Source: JBAMOY01 sp037071015
Lineage (GTDB): Bacteria; Bacillota_I; Bacilli_A; RF39; UBA660
DNA length: 64,000 nucleotides
Direction of reading: 5' to 3'
Assembly (NCBI GenBank): GCA_037071015.1
Contig: JBAMOY010000001.1
Location: 496,001-560,000 of the forward strand
Part shown: one piece after another, positions 26,019 through 34,802 of the stretch
Layout: each line of letters opens with the position of its first letter
How positions within the stretch are numbered: position 1 is the first letter of the stretch
The notes under the pieces: generated by a model
Databases searched by the model: none
What the model was told of the DNA's origin: nothing
The model's input: only the letters and a program-made list of their open reading frames with translations
Translations under genes and position numbers: made by a program

Positions 26019-27986
26019 CTATTGTACAGCATCATACATACTAAACATTGGAATAACAACTGCTAAAACAATAACACCAACAATAAATGTCAAGAAAATA
26101 ATAAGAATAGGCTCTAAAAAAGCTTTTAAACGTGTAACTGTATTAGAGTGCAATTCCTGATAATAGTCAGCCACTTTTAACATCATTTCTGGCAATCGTC
26201 CAGTTTTTTCTCCGGTAACTAACATTTCATAAGCTGGAAGCGGGAAAGCCCAATGATCTTTAAATGCCGTTGAAATACTGTTCCCTCTAGCTAAATTACT
26301 AATTGTATCCAATATTAACATTTTATATATTTCATTATTGGTTACCTTGTTTAATACTTCCATACTATCAGTAATGAAAACATTATGTGAAAGTAAAGAT
26401 CCAAACGTTTTTGTAAACATTGTCACTTCATTGTAAATGATAATATTTTTAATAACTGGTATATGCATAAATACCCATTGTGATATTGTCTTAACTGCTT
26501 TGACATGTTTGTATAGATATAAATATATTGCTAATAAAACAACAATTCCTAATAAAATAAAAATAATATACTTTTCTAAAAAATTACTAACCGCAATAAC
26601 AAACAATGTAAATTGTGGAATAGCACTCGCATCCATACTTTCATAAATATCTACAAATTTTGGTACAACGAACATCATAATAAAAGTTACTACAGCTAAT
26701 GCCACCACCAAAATAATTACTGGATAAGTTAAAGCACTAATCATCTGTTTTCTAGTTTTTTCTGTATTAGTGTAATAATCAGACATATCATCTAGCACTT
26801 CTGGCAATTCTCCAGTCATCTCTGCTGTTTTAACCATGTTAATTAACAACCGAGGAAAAAACTCCCCTTGTTTAGCCATAGCTTCACTAAAAGTTTCCCC
26901 CATTGTTAAATCATATATCATCATTCTAAAAGTCTTTTGATAATTACGGTTTTTCTTATATTGACGAGTTAAGATACGTAAGGCTTCAACTAATGTGATA
27001 CCTGACTTTATATAAGTTGACAATTGAGTTAAAAAGAAAATTAAGTCTTTTGTCTTCATTTTTGTATTTAATGCACCAGTACTACTATATAAAGCATTAA
27101 TCCACTTAGATGTCCTAATACTATATACCTCATAACCTTCACTGAGTAAGAACGAATGTACCTCTACTTTTGAATAAGCTTTAAATGTTCCTTTAATTAC
27201 TTTACCTTCTGGATTTTTAGCTTCATATAAGTAGACTTGCTTTTCGGAACTTTTAACAGCATCGTCGCCTTCAAAATCAATCAACAAAGCTTGACGTTGA
27301 ATTTCCTTTTTGTTATTTCTATTTTTAACAAAAGTTGAATTGTTATATTTTGCTTTAAACCATAGAGAAATAGCAGTTGGGAAATGAGCGATGCCATCAA
27401 ATAACCCTTTTACTTTTTCTTTAAAAGATTTTTTCTCAATTTTTACATTTTGATTAGTATAAACATTCTCTTCTAACCTTTTACGACGAGCTTCCTTTTT
27501 CTCTTGTCTTAAGCGACGCTTTTCTTCTTTCCGCTCTTTTTCTAATGCATATTTCTGGATTTTGGCCAACTCGCGTTTTTTACGTTTTTCTTCCTCGATG
27601 GCAGCTAATTCTTTACGATGAGCAATTGCCTTATATTTAGCCTCTTCTAAAGTATCATTAGTTTCAGTAGTGTCAACAATTCTAGTATCATTATTAATGA
27701 TTTCGCCAATTCTTTGATCAGTTAAGTTAATAGTTAAATTATCTTCGTCTATATGATTGCTTTGTGCTTTATGTTTAAAGATTTTCGCTTGAGATAAAAG
27801 GCGATATAACACAACAAAAGGAAAAGCAAAACCGTACAATATATACCGTAGCGCCCGATATACGCCATAACATATATATATAATCGCATAAAAATTATAT
27901 AAAATAATTTTAAATGGAAGTTTAACGATAAATAATAAAGCTCGATACACAAAAATAAACGGTAAAAGTACAACCGGCTTATTCAT
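26019..27986 (-). CDS. pilC: Type IV pilus platform protein with extra N-terminal module
   Basis: A 655-residue protein. The C-terminal ~400 residues are a normal GspF/PilC/ComGB membrane platform with its two repeats: KTKDLIFFLTQLSTYIKSGI near residue 310 and EVTMFTKTFGSLLSHNVFIT near 519, each followed by membrane helices. Ordinary PilC is about 400 residues. Here ~250 residues are added in front: aromatic hydrophobic segments (1-65), an acidic linker, and a strongly Lys/Arg/Glu-rich stretch (about 120-175) likely to be a long charged helix. GGAGG lies before the ATG at 27986. It should organise pilin insertion with PilB; the extension could contact the ATPase or another cytoplasmic partner. 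Confidence 0.88.
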   Translation of the reverse strand: MNKPVVLLPFIFVYRALLFIVKLPFKIILYNFYAIIYICYGVYRALRYILYGFAFPFVVLYRLLSQAKIFKHKAQSNHIDEDNLTINLTDQRIGEIINNDTRIVDTTETNDTLEEAKYKAIAHRKELAAIEEEKRKKRELAKIQKYALEKERKEEKRRLRQEKKEARRKRLEENVYTNQNVKIEKKSFKEKVKGLFDGIAHFPTAISLWFKAKYNNSTFVKNRNNKKEIQRQALLIDFEGDDAVKSSEKQVYLYEAKNPEGKVIKGTFKAYSKVEVHSFLLSEGYEVYSIRTSKWINALYSSTGALNTKMKTKDLIFFLTQLSTYIKSGITLVEALRILTRQYKKNRNYQKTFRMMIYDLTMGETFSEAMAKQGEFFPRLLINMVKTAEMTGELPEVLDDMSDYYTNTEKTRKQMISALTYPVIILVVALAVVTFIMMFVVPKFVDIYESMDASAIPQFTLFVIAVSNFLEKYIIFILLGIVVLLAIYLYLYKHVKAVKTISQWVFMHIPVIKNIIIYNEVTMFTKTFGSLLSHNVFITDSMEVLNKVTNNEIYKMLILDTISNLARGNSISTAFKDHWAFPLPAYEMLVTGEKTGRLPEMMLKVADYYQELHSNTVTRLKAFLEPILIIFLTFIVGVIVLAVVIPMFSMYDAVQ

Positions 27987-28099
27987 TCACACAACCTCCA
28001 ATCCCAATTATTCTCTTATACTATAAATTATAACATATTTTATATAAATGTTAAACTTTTTTTTACTAAAACATATAATAATTTAGAAAGGAGCCTATT

Positions 28100-28471
28100 A
28101 TGAATTATTATCCATATTATTCATATTTCCCTACTGCTATCCCATCAAGCGCTCCTGCAGCAACTGGATTATTTAGTAGATTATTTCGAAACGGAATAAA
28201 TTGGGGAAGTATCGTCAATAATACCCAAAAAACACTAAATATTATTAACCAAGCCATCCCCGTTGTTAAACAAGTATCACCAGTTGTTAAAAACGCTAAA
28301 ACAATGTTTAAGGTCATGAACGAATTTAAAAAGGTTGATGTAAAACCTACTCAAAAAAACATTACACCTGATAATAACCAATCCAATAATACGACAATAT
28401 CAAATACACAAACACAAACAACTACAACTAATGTTAATACCGTAGAAAGTGGTCCAACATTTTTTGCATAA
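28100..28471 (+). CDS. yqfQ: YqfQ/VrrA-like protein
   Basis: A 123-residue protein with a Tyr/Pro-rich N-terminus (MNYYPYYSYFPTAIPSS), a conserved central segment around LFRNGINWGSIVNNTQKTLNIINQ and PVVKQVSPVVKNAKTM, and an Asn/Thr/Gln-rich tail. This fits the YqfQ (VrrA) family of spore-associated proteins. Context supports it: in Bacillus, yqfQ lies close to trmK (yqfN), sigA and dnaG, which are the next genes here. AGAAAGGAG precedes the ATG. Confidence 0.75.
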   Translation: MNYYPYYSYFPTAIPSSAPAATGLFSRLFRNGINWGSIVNNTQKTLNIINQAIPVVKQVSPVVKNAKTMFKVMNEFKKVDVKPTQKNITPDNNQSNNTTISNTQTQTTTTNVNTVESGPTFFA

Positions 28472-28505
28472 AAAAAGTTATTCTATCTATCGAATAACTT
28501 TTTTT
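28470..28505. terminator. Bidirectional terminator
   Basis: A 14-bp stem AAAAAAAGTTATTC/GAATAACTTTTTTT with an 8-nt loop, between yqfQ and the end of the dnaG-rpoD-trmK operon. Confidence 0.85.
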
Positions 28506-29146
28506 AATATTTTTAACTCACGTTTTAATTTAAAACGTTTTTTTAATTTAATAGTAGGAACTTTTGCAAGCAAACAATCAGTTTGTTCATATAAGAACTT
28601 AAAATAATCTATATAATGATCTTTATTAAGTAATAATTGAGGCCCAAATTGATATTCGACATTGTTATATCGTTTTACTCCTGGTTCGAATGTAATAACA
28701 ACATAAAATTTTTTATCATAAACAACTTTTTCTTCGACAATTTTGAATCCCTTTTTAACTATTTGCCTACGCAAATAAGGTAAATCATTGTTAGCTTGTA
28801 CAATAATTTTTTTACAATTATCTAAGTTTACACCAGTCAATATATCAATTATTGTATGAGATCCCATACCAGAAATAACAATTGTAGCATTCTTTTCTAA
28901 TTGTATTCCCTCTAACCCATAATTAACCAACGTATTAATGCGATCATTCATTTTAAATAAAGCAATATTTTCTTTAGCCTTTGCAATGCACTTACTGCTA
29001 ACATCACTAGCGCAAAATTTTAAATTGTTGTACTTTTGAGCTAAATATATGTCTAGAAGTGCATGGTCGCATCCAACATCATAAATAAAAGTATCAGTCT
29101 CATCTATTAAACTGGCAATTTTTTGTAATCGTTTTGAAAGATGCAA
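28487..29146 (-). CDS. trmK: tRNA (adenine22-N1)-methyltransferase
   Basis: A 219-residue class I methyltransferase of the TrmK family. The SAM site is YDVGCDHALLDIYLA, the next strand is KFCASDVSSKCI, and the family signature SGMGSHTIIDIL corresponds to the usual GMGG-x-LI. It makes m1A22 in tRNA. It ends the dnaG-rpoD-trmK operon, 2 nt after rpoD. The usual YqfO partner is not adjacent. Confidence 0.93.
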   Translation of the reverse strand: MHLSKRLQKIASLIDETDTFIYDVGCDHALLDIYLAQKYNNLKFCASDVSSKCIAKAKENIALFKMNDRINTLVNYGLEGIQLEKNATIVISGMGSHTIIDILTGVNLDNCKKIIVQANNDLPYLRRQIVKKGFKIVEEKVVYDKKFYVVITFEPGVKRYNNVEYQFGPQLLLNKDHYIDYFKFLYEQTDCLLAKVPTIKLKKRFKLKRELKILKKVIR

Positions 29147-29148
29147 AA

Positions 29149-30228
29149 TTAATCTCCAAGATAATCTTTCAATTTTCTAGAACGTGATGGATGACGTAAC
29201 TTTCGCAATGCCTTAGCTTCAATTTGACGAATACGTTCACGAGTAACACCAAACATCTGTCCCACCTCTTCCAAAGTCCGTGACTTTCCATCTTCTAAAC
29301 CAAAACGAAGTCGAATAACTTTTTCTTCGCGTTCTGTCAAAGTCAACAATACCTCAGAAATTTCGTCTTTTAATAATTCGTTAGTAGCATATTCTTCAGG
29401 ACTCATATTACGTTCATCTTTAATAAAGTCGCCTAAGTGAGAATCATCTTCTTCACCTATCGGTGTTTCTAAACTGACAGGTTCCTGCGAAATTTTATAT
29501 ATTTCACGAATTTTATCAATTGAAATATTCATTTTTTTAGCCAATTCTTCTTCACTAGGTTCACGATTTAATTCCAAAGTCAATTGCCGTTGAATACGCG
29601 CTAATTTATTAATCGTTTCAACCATATGAACAGGGACACGAATTGTCCTAGCTTGATCGGCTATAGCTCGAGTAATAGCTTGTCTAATCCACCAAGTAGC
29701 ATAAGTTGAAAATTTATAACCTTTTGTAACATCAAACTTTTCAACTGCTTTCATTAATCCTATATTACCCTCTTGAATAAGATCTAAAAATAACATGCCT
29801 CGACCTACATATCTTTTGGCAATACTAACAACTAAACGTAAATTAGCTTCGGCTAAACGCGCTTTCGCCTCTTCGTCACCAGCTATAATACGATCAGCTA
29901 GTTCTAGCTCCTCATCCATCGACAAAAGTTTAATTTGACCAATTTCTTTTAGATACATCCTAACTGGATCATTAATCGTTAAATCCTTCGTTAAAACCGA
30001 ATCATCTAATAGTAATTTTTCACCACCATTACCATCGCTTTCATCTTCAGAAACAATCGCTATATTATTTTCATTAAATATATTATAAAGTTCATCTAAA
30101 GAGTCAGCATCTAAATCCAGTCCTTTTAAAGCTGCGGCTAATTCCTCATAAGTAATAAAGCCCTTTTCTTTACCAATTTTTACTAATTCGTTTTTTCTTT
30201 CCTCAAAACTTTTTATTTCATTTATCAT
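29149..30228 (-). CDS. rpoD: Primary sigma factor RpoD/SigA
   Basis: A 359-residue housekeeping sigma factor with a short region 1.1, region 1.2 (NDPVRMYLKEIGQIKLLS), region 2 (NLRLVVSIAKRYVGRG, then GYKFSTYATWWIRQAI for -10 recognition), region 3, and region 4 with the -35-binding helix-turn-helix VGQMFGVTRERIRQIEAKAL. It overlaps the end of dnaG by 4 nt, the classic dnaG-sigA arrangement. The TTGACA/TATAAT promoters in this window agree with this factor. Confidence 0.98.
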   Translation of the reverse strand: MINEIKSFEERKNELVKIGKEKGFITYEELAAALKGLDLDADSLDELYNIFNENNIAIVSEDESDGNGGEKLLLDDSVLTKDLTINDPVRMYLKEIGQIKLLSMDEELELADRIIAGDEEAKARLAEANLRLVVSIAKRYVGRGMLFLDLIQEGNIGLMKAVEKFDVTKGYKFSTYATWWIRQAITRAIADQARTIRVPVHMVETINKLARIQRQLTLELNREPSEEELAKKMNISIDKIREIYKISQEPVSLETPIGEEDDSHLGDFIKDERNMSPEEYATNELLKDEISEVLLTLTEREEKVIRLRFGLEDGKSRTLEEVGQMFGVTRERIRQIEAKALRKLRHPSRSRKLKDYLGD

Positions 30229-31970
30229 TTTGCGTCTCCCCTTACTTTTAAATCTACTATCTTTTGGGCTAATTTAGCCTTTATAATAGGATCAGTTTCT
30301 TTCTTTATTTTTTCTTTCAAAGTATTAATTTCGAAATTCAAATTATACTCCCAAATTGTATTAATATAGTCGTTAATTTCTTCAATTGAATAATTATCTT
30401 TTAAATCAAGCATTTCAATTTGACCCAATGCTTCAATACTAGCATTATCCTTTAGTGAACTAATTAAATCAGCACTATTAATATAACCATATTTACTATA
30501 AAAATAACTAATCTCACGCGCTAAAGTTCGATAAACTTCATCTGGCATATATGTTATTTTTTTATCATATAAACGTATTACCTCAGTACTTTTCAACATA
30601 TAAAAAATCAAATTTTGTTCTGCCTTTTGATACTTGTTTTTCTTTTTAATGTTTTTAGGATTAAAATTAGGTAATATAACATTATGATCAATTTTTGTTA
30701 ATTTACTTCGTAAAAAGTCGATATCCAATCCAGATTCGTTACTTATTTTTTTTAATGTAATTTCCCTTAATACATCATCTGTAATAACATTTAAATCATC
30801 AATAACTTTATTTACATAGTTAGCAACATCATTTGGATTATTAAAATCTTTACCTTGTTTTAAATAATCTAACTTAAAATCAATCATACTAATTGGATGA
30901 TTAATCTTTGCCATAAATTTTTCTTTACCGAATTTTTGAATATATTCATCAGGATCTAGGCCATTATCAAGCCGAACCACCTTTGGTGTAATTCCTAATT
31001 CACTAAATAACTCGCAACAAGACATAGTTGCTTTAGCTCCGGCTTGATCACCGTCAAAACAAAAAATAACGTCTCGAGCCATCTTTTTAATTAGTGAAGC
31101 TTGATTTTTAGTAACAGCAGTTCCCATAGTTGCAACAACATTGTCAACCCCAATCGTATAAGCTCTTATGACATCCATAAATCCTTCCATAACAATAACC
31201 GTATTCTTTTGTCGGCAACTGTTTTTAGCTCGATGATAATTATATAACAGTTCCCCTTTTTTAAAAATTTCCGTTTCTTTGGTATTAATATATTTAGAAC
31301 TATCATCACTATCATATATCCGACCGCTAAAACCGACAACTTGTCCATTTAAATCATATAGAGGAAACATAACCCTATTATAAAAAATATCCATATAATT
31401 TGTTTTATACTTAACTATCAAGCCACTTTTAAGCATATCGCTAGTATTGTAATTTTTTCGAACTAATAACTGGGTCAATAAATTATTGTTAGTTATTGCT
31501 AATCCAATGTCGAATTCATGAATAACATTATCATCAATGTTCCGCTGTTTTAAATATTCTTTCGCTTTTAAACCAACAGCCGTATTAATATTATTTTGAT
31601 AAAACTTAGCAGCTAGATCATATATTTCATATAAAACTTTATACTTATTAGTCGTAATATTATTTTTAGACAACCTTATATCAATATTAATTCCCGCTCG
31701 ATCAGCCAACAACTTCAAAGCTTCGGGAAAATTAATATTCTCATAATCCATAACAAATTTGATAACATTTCCAGTAGCTCCACAAGAAAAACAAGTATAT
31801 ATCTGTTTTTCCTTTGATACACTCATACTTGGCGAATGATCATCATGAAATGGACAAACACCAAAATAATTTTTTCCACGTTGTGTCAACGGTAAATAAC
31901 TTGATATAACATCAACAATATCATTACTACTTCTGATATTGTTGATTTGTTCGTTTGGTATTACTTCCAT
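30225..31970 (-). CDS. dnaG: DNA primase
   Basis: A 581-residue primase. The N-terminal zinc ribbon uses Cys39, His42, Cys60 and Cys63 (CPFHDDHSPS...CFSCGATG). The catalytic core has VVGFSGRIYD, and the TOPRIM domain has VIVMEGFMDVIRA and FCFDGDQAG. The C-terminal helicase-binding part is weakly conserved. The start at 31970 has AGGGAG 9 nt upstream; an in-frame ATG at 32033 has no such site. First gene of the dnaG-rpoD-trmK operon. Confidence 0.96.
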   Translation of the reverse strand: MEVIPNEQINNIRSSNDIVDVISSYLPLTQRGKNYFGVCPFHDDHSPSMSVSKEKQIYTCFSCGATGNVIKFVMDYENINFPEALKLLADRAGINIDIRLSKNNITTNKYKVLYEIYDLAAKFYQNNINTAVGLKAKEYLKQRNIDDNVIHEFDIGLAITNNNLLTQLLVRKNYNTSDMLKSGLIVKYKTNYMDIFYNRVMFPLYDLNGQVVGFSGRIYDSDDSSKYINTKETEIFKKGELLYNYHRAKNSCRQKNTVIVMEGFMDVIRAYTIGVDNVVATMGTAVTKNQASLIKKMARDVIFCFDGDQAGAKATMSCCELFSELGITPKVVRLDNGLDPDEYIQKFGKEKFMAKINHPISMIDFKLDYLKQGKDFNNPNDVANYVNKVIDDLNVITDDVLREITLKKISNESGLDIDFLRSKLTKIDHNVILPNFNPKNIKKKNKYQKAEQNLIFYMLKSTEVIRLYDKKITYMPDEVYRTLAREISYFYSKYGYINSADLISSLKDNASIEALGQIEMLDLKDNYSIEEINDYINTIWEYNLNFEINTLKEKIKKETDPIIKAKLAQKIVDLKVRGDAK

Positions 31971-32086
31971 ATTATCGAGCTCCCTAATAATAATATACGA
32001 CAAATCTTTTAAATTTCCTTTTTTTATATACAATTTTTAAATTTTTTTACATTTTTGGATATATTAATAATAAAAGGAGAATAAAA

Positions 32087-32623
32087 ATGAAATTAAAGAA
32101 CTTAAAAATTGTAACCTGTATTATAACTATTAGTTTAGCATTTTTAACACATCATATTTATAGTTGGTTTCCAAATATCTTTACTAGTATCTTTTTCCCA
32201 GTCAATGAAAGTATTTGGGAGCACATGAAAATGCTATATACTACTATTATAATCGGCGAATTCATCGCTTATTTTATCATAAAATATTTTAAAATCAAGA
32301 CAAATAATTTTTTATTAACTGTTTCCATTAAAGCATTCGTAAGTATCCCAATATTTTTAATAATTTATCTACCCATTTACTATATCTTTGGCGAAAACAT
32401 GTTTATTAATATAACTGTCATGATTGTAACATTAATCATTGTTGAAATTATATCCTATTACCTTTTAAAATTTAAACCAATCAAGTATGGCGCTGTTTCT
32501 GCCATCATATTTATTATCATCTGTTATATAGGCTTAGCCGTTATGACTTTTTATCCATTAAAAAACACTCTTTTTTATGACACTAAAAATCATAGTTATG
32601 GTATAAATACTTATGAAATATAA
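32087..32623 (+). CDS. DUF6512-like membrane protein
   Basis: A 178-residue protein with five or six membrane helices and the motif FFPVNESIWEHMKML after the first helix, which I associate with the DUF6512 family of Bacillota membrane proteins. Function unknown. AAAGGAGA is upstream of the ATG. It is divergent from the dnaG operon and ends at a bidirectional terminator. Confidence 0.7.
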   Translation: MKLKNLKIVTCIITISLAFLTHHIYSWFPNIFTSIFFPVNESIWEHMKMLYTTIIIGEFIAYFIIKYFKIKTNNFLLTVSIKAFVSIPIFLIIYLPIYYIFGENMFINITVMIVTLIIVEIISYYLLKFKPIKYGAVSAIIFIIICYIGLAVMTFYPLKNTLFYDTKNHSYGINTYEI

Positions 32624-32645
32624 AAAGACGTATATACGTCTTTTT
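32622..32645. terminator. Bidirectional terminator
   Basis: Stem AAAAAGACGTA/TACGTCTTTTT (inner pairs probably open) between convergent genes. Confidence 0.8.
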
Positions 32646-33636
32646 ACTTTATCAATCCCCAACCAGTAACAACATATCTACCACCTTGTTTCTTAGCTAC
32701 AGAAGGAGGATTATTATATAATTGTCCATTTACAACTAACGATGTAGAATGACCACCATCTAAATTAGCCGCATTATAGGCCCCATATCGTTCCAAAACT
32801 TCAATCATATCGCGTAATGATGCACCATTAGTATAATTTTCACCATCAATAACCAAGAACATAACAACACCATCTTTACGTTGAGCAATTGCTGTACGTG
32901 GTGATGTTCCCCAAGGATCACCCACAATAGTCATCGATTTACCATTAACAATCAAAAATGGGCCAAACTCTAAACCATCACGAACACCTTTAGCCACAGC
33001 TTCGTCACCAGTTCCATTAAATAACAATAATTTATTATCTTGCGTAAAACCAATGATATTACCTGGATTATTATTTGTTCGCCATACAACTTTACTATCT
33101 TTTATGACATAACCTAAAGGAATTCCACTACCAGTACCAGTTGGATCTTCAAATCCACCACCATTGATACACACTAATCCTCCAGCACGGTTACACATTT
33201 TAGATACCTGTTCACCATACTTACTTCCAAAATTCTGCATAGCAATTAACTTAACTTTAGATGGATCATATATAGCAACCACATAACCAGTTGAATTACC
33301 TACCTTAATATCTATAATTTTATAATCTTCATTACCCGGATCACGAGTTAATAATTCTTTTTCATACTCATTTTTATAATTCTTCTTAGGTTTAGTATCA
33401 ATAACAATTGAATCCAAATCTGTCTCTTCATCAATTGGTACAAAATAATTAGATGCTAATATATCTTGAACCATATCCTCGGTATAAAATACATAAGCTA
33501 AATACTGATGGCTCATTGTTTTCATTGCCGTATTAACTAATAAATTACGAAAATAACTAATCGGACCATAAGTTAAGAAAAAGCCAATAACTACTAATAT
33601 ATCCAAAATAATTAAAACAATTGTACTTTTTTTCAT
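32644..33636 (-). CDS. Phosphodiester glycosidase family protein (NAGPA domain)
   Basis: A 330-residue protein with one N-terminal membrane helix (about 5-25) and an extracytoplasmic NAGPA/phosphodiester glycosidase domain from about residue 125. The family landmarks CINGGGFEDPTGTGSG, SPRTAIAQRKDG and AANLDGGHSTSLVVNG are all present. Such proteins are tied to envelope polysaccharide processing in bacteria. It is the second gene of a two-gene operon, 1 nt after the DUF6273-like gene; both begin with similar MKK-type membrane anchors. Confidence 0.85.
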   Translation of the reverse strand: MKKSTIVLIILDILVVIGFFLTYGPISYFRNLLVNTAMKTMSHQYLAYVFYTEDMVQDILASNYFVPIDEETDLDSIVIDTKPKKNYKNEYEKELLTRDPGNEDYKIIDIKVGNSTGYVVAIYDPSKVKLIAMQNFGSKYGEQVSKMCNRAGGLVCINGGGFEDPTGTGSGIPLGYVIKDSKVVWRTNNNPGNIIGFTQDNKLLLFNGTGDEAVAKGVRDGLEFGPFLIVNGKSMTIVGDPWGTSPRTAIAQRKDGVVMFLVIDGENYTNGASLRDMIEVLERYGAYNAANLDGGHSTSLVVNGQLYNNPPSVAKKQGGRYVVTGWGLIK

Positions 33637-33637
33637 A

Positions 33638-34399
33638 TTACACCTCTAACTTATAAGGATCAGTTACGGTCCCTTTTCCACTAGCCACTTTAACCTTGCC
33701 ATTTAAAGTTATAACTGGTCGAACATCATATTCCTCTAAATAGCTATCTTGTGTTAATTTACTATCATAAGCTACCCATACTTTATCATTGTTATAACCA
33801 TTAACTAACCAAAAAGCATTATCACTATCTATATAACTATGATTACTGTTTAGACTTAACGCAAAATCTTGAACCTCTAACAAACCAACTTTTACATTAT
33901 CTAATTTGTCATCACAAGTTATTTTAGACAAACTAGTAACACCATCAACACACATACTAGTGTTTATCAAATATTTGTCATTTTCAGTCAGTTCATTAAT
34001 AAAATTAGTATTCAAATATGTATAAATTGTTGAATTTTCAAATTCGTTATTTGCAGTATTAAAAGACATTACATTAATTCCTTCATCAAGTACCAATTTA
34101 ACACTACCATCAGCATTTATAGATACAATACGCCATAGTTTATCACTATAAGTGACATAATTATTTTTCACATCGCCTTTAAAAACATACTCAGAATTAA
34201 TCATATATAATCCTTCATTTTCATAAGCAATACCATTTTCACCTTTAATCGTCTGAGCAATATATTCAATTACCTTACCATCAACCTTCTCTGGTTTTAA
34301 TTTATTATAATAATATATTAGACGTCCACCATATAATAAACAACACCCAACAATAATAACTATACTAACAATACGAAAAACCTTTTCCGCTTTCTTCAT
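33638..34399 (-). CDS. Membrane-anchored DUF6273-like protein
   Basis: A 253-residue protein with an N-terminal membrane helix (about 10-30) and an extracytoplasmic domain. KLWRIVSINADGSVKLVLD, STIYTYLN, and YLEEYDVRPVITLNGKVK near the end are typical of DUF6273 and related Bacillota surface domains, whose fold resembles the C-type lectin/formylglycine-generating-enzyme group. Two cysteines (MCVDGVTSLSKITCDD) may form a disulfide. No enzymatic role is known. Probably envelope-associated together with the glycosidase-family protein it precedes. Confidence 0.65.
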   Translation of the reverse strand: MKKAEKVFRIVSIVIIVGCCLLYGGRLIYYYNKLKPEKVDGKVIEYIAQTIKGENGIAYENEGLYMINSEYVFKGDVKNNYVTYSDKLWRIVSINADGSVKLVLDEGINVMSFNTANNEFENSTIYTYLNTNFINELTENDKYLINTSMCVDGVTSLSKITCDDKLDNVKVGLLEVQDFALSLNSNHSYIDSDNAFWLVNGYNNDKVWVAYDSKLTQDSYLEEYDVRPVITLNGKVKVASGKGTVTDPYKLEV

Positions 34400-34461
34400 T
34401 CATTTCACATCCTATCATCAAACATTAAAATTATATCAAAATTCGACATCTTTAGCAACAG

Positions 34462-34488
34462 AAAAAAGAGACTAAATTAATTAGTCTC
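34462..34488 (-). terminator. Distal terminator downstream of comEC
   Basis: Minus strand stem GAGACTAA/TTAGTCTC followed by TTTTTT (34467-34462). Confidence 0.7.
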
Positions 34489-34497
34489 CATCTATAT

Positions 34498-34518
34498 AAA
34501 ACGCTAATGCATTAGCGT
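34498..34518 (-). terminator. 18-bp palindrome, terminator-like
   Basis: ACGCTAATGCATTAGCGT (34501-34518) is a perfect palindrome; on the minus strand it is followed by TTT-AT-rich sequence. It forms a tandem pair with the terminator 13 bp further on. Confidence 0.5.
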
Positions 34519-34802
34519 AGCCATATAAACAAGTATGATTTAAAATTTATTATCAAAACTTTTTAACTTGTCAATCATACCTGTAAACCTAAAATTAGCC
34601 AATAATAGCAATAATAATCTGTAAATACAGTTGACCTACTTTTAATATATCCATTACTGCCAAATTATATTCATTAATTAAATATTTTTACAATTATTAT
34701 CCTGGTTATCTATTATATAAAATATGATTATTATAAGTTTTGGTATAGGCTATTAAATGAATATCATTAAATTATTTTGTATATAATTTATGACATTCTC
34801 TT
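34519..34802. other. Gene-free, AT-rich stretch after comEC
   Basis: No convincing coding region. On the minus strand there are two tiny frames, MDILKVGQLYLQIIIAIIG (no ribosome site) and MIDKLKSFDNKF (weak AGG-rich upstream), plus TATAAT-like boxes. It could be a long comEC 3' untranslated region, a small RNA ending at the tandem terminators, or decayed sequence. Confidence 0.4.

Noticed and set aside
34580..34690. Type I toxin-like hydrophobic peptide MDILKVGQLYLQIIIAIIG
   Set aside because: It has no ribosome binding site and no charged tail as in Fst or Ldr toxins; kept only as a note on the non-coding stretch.
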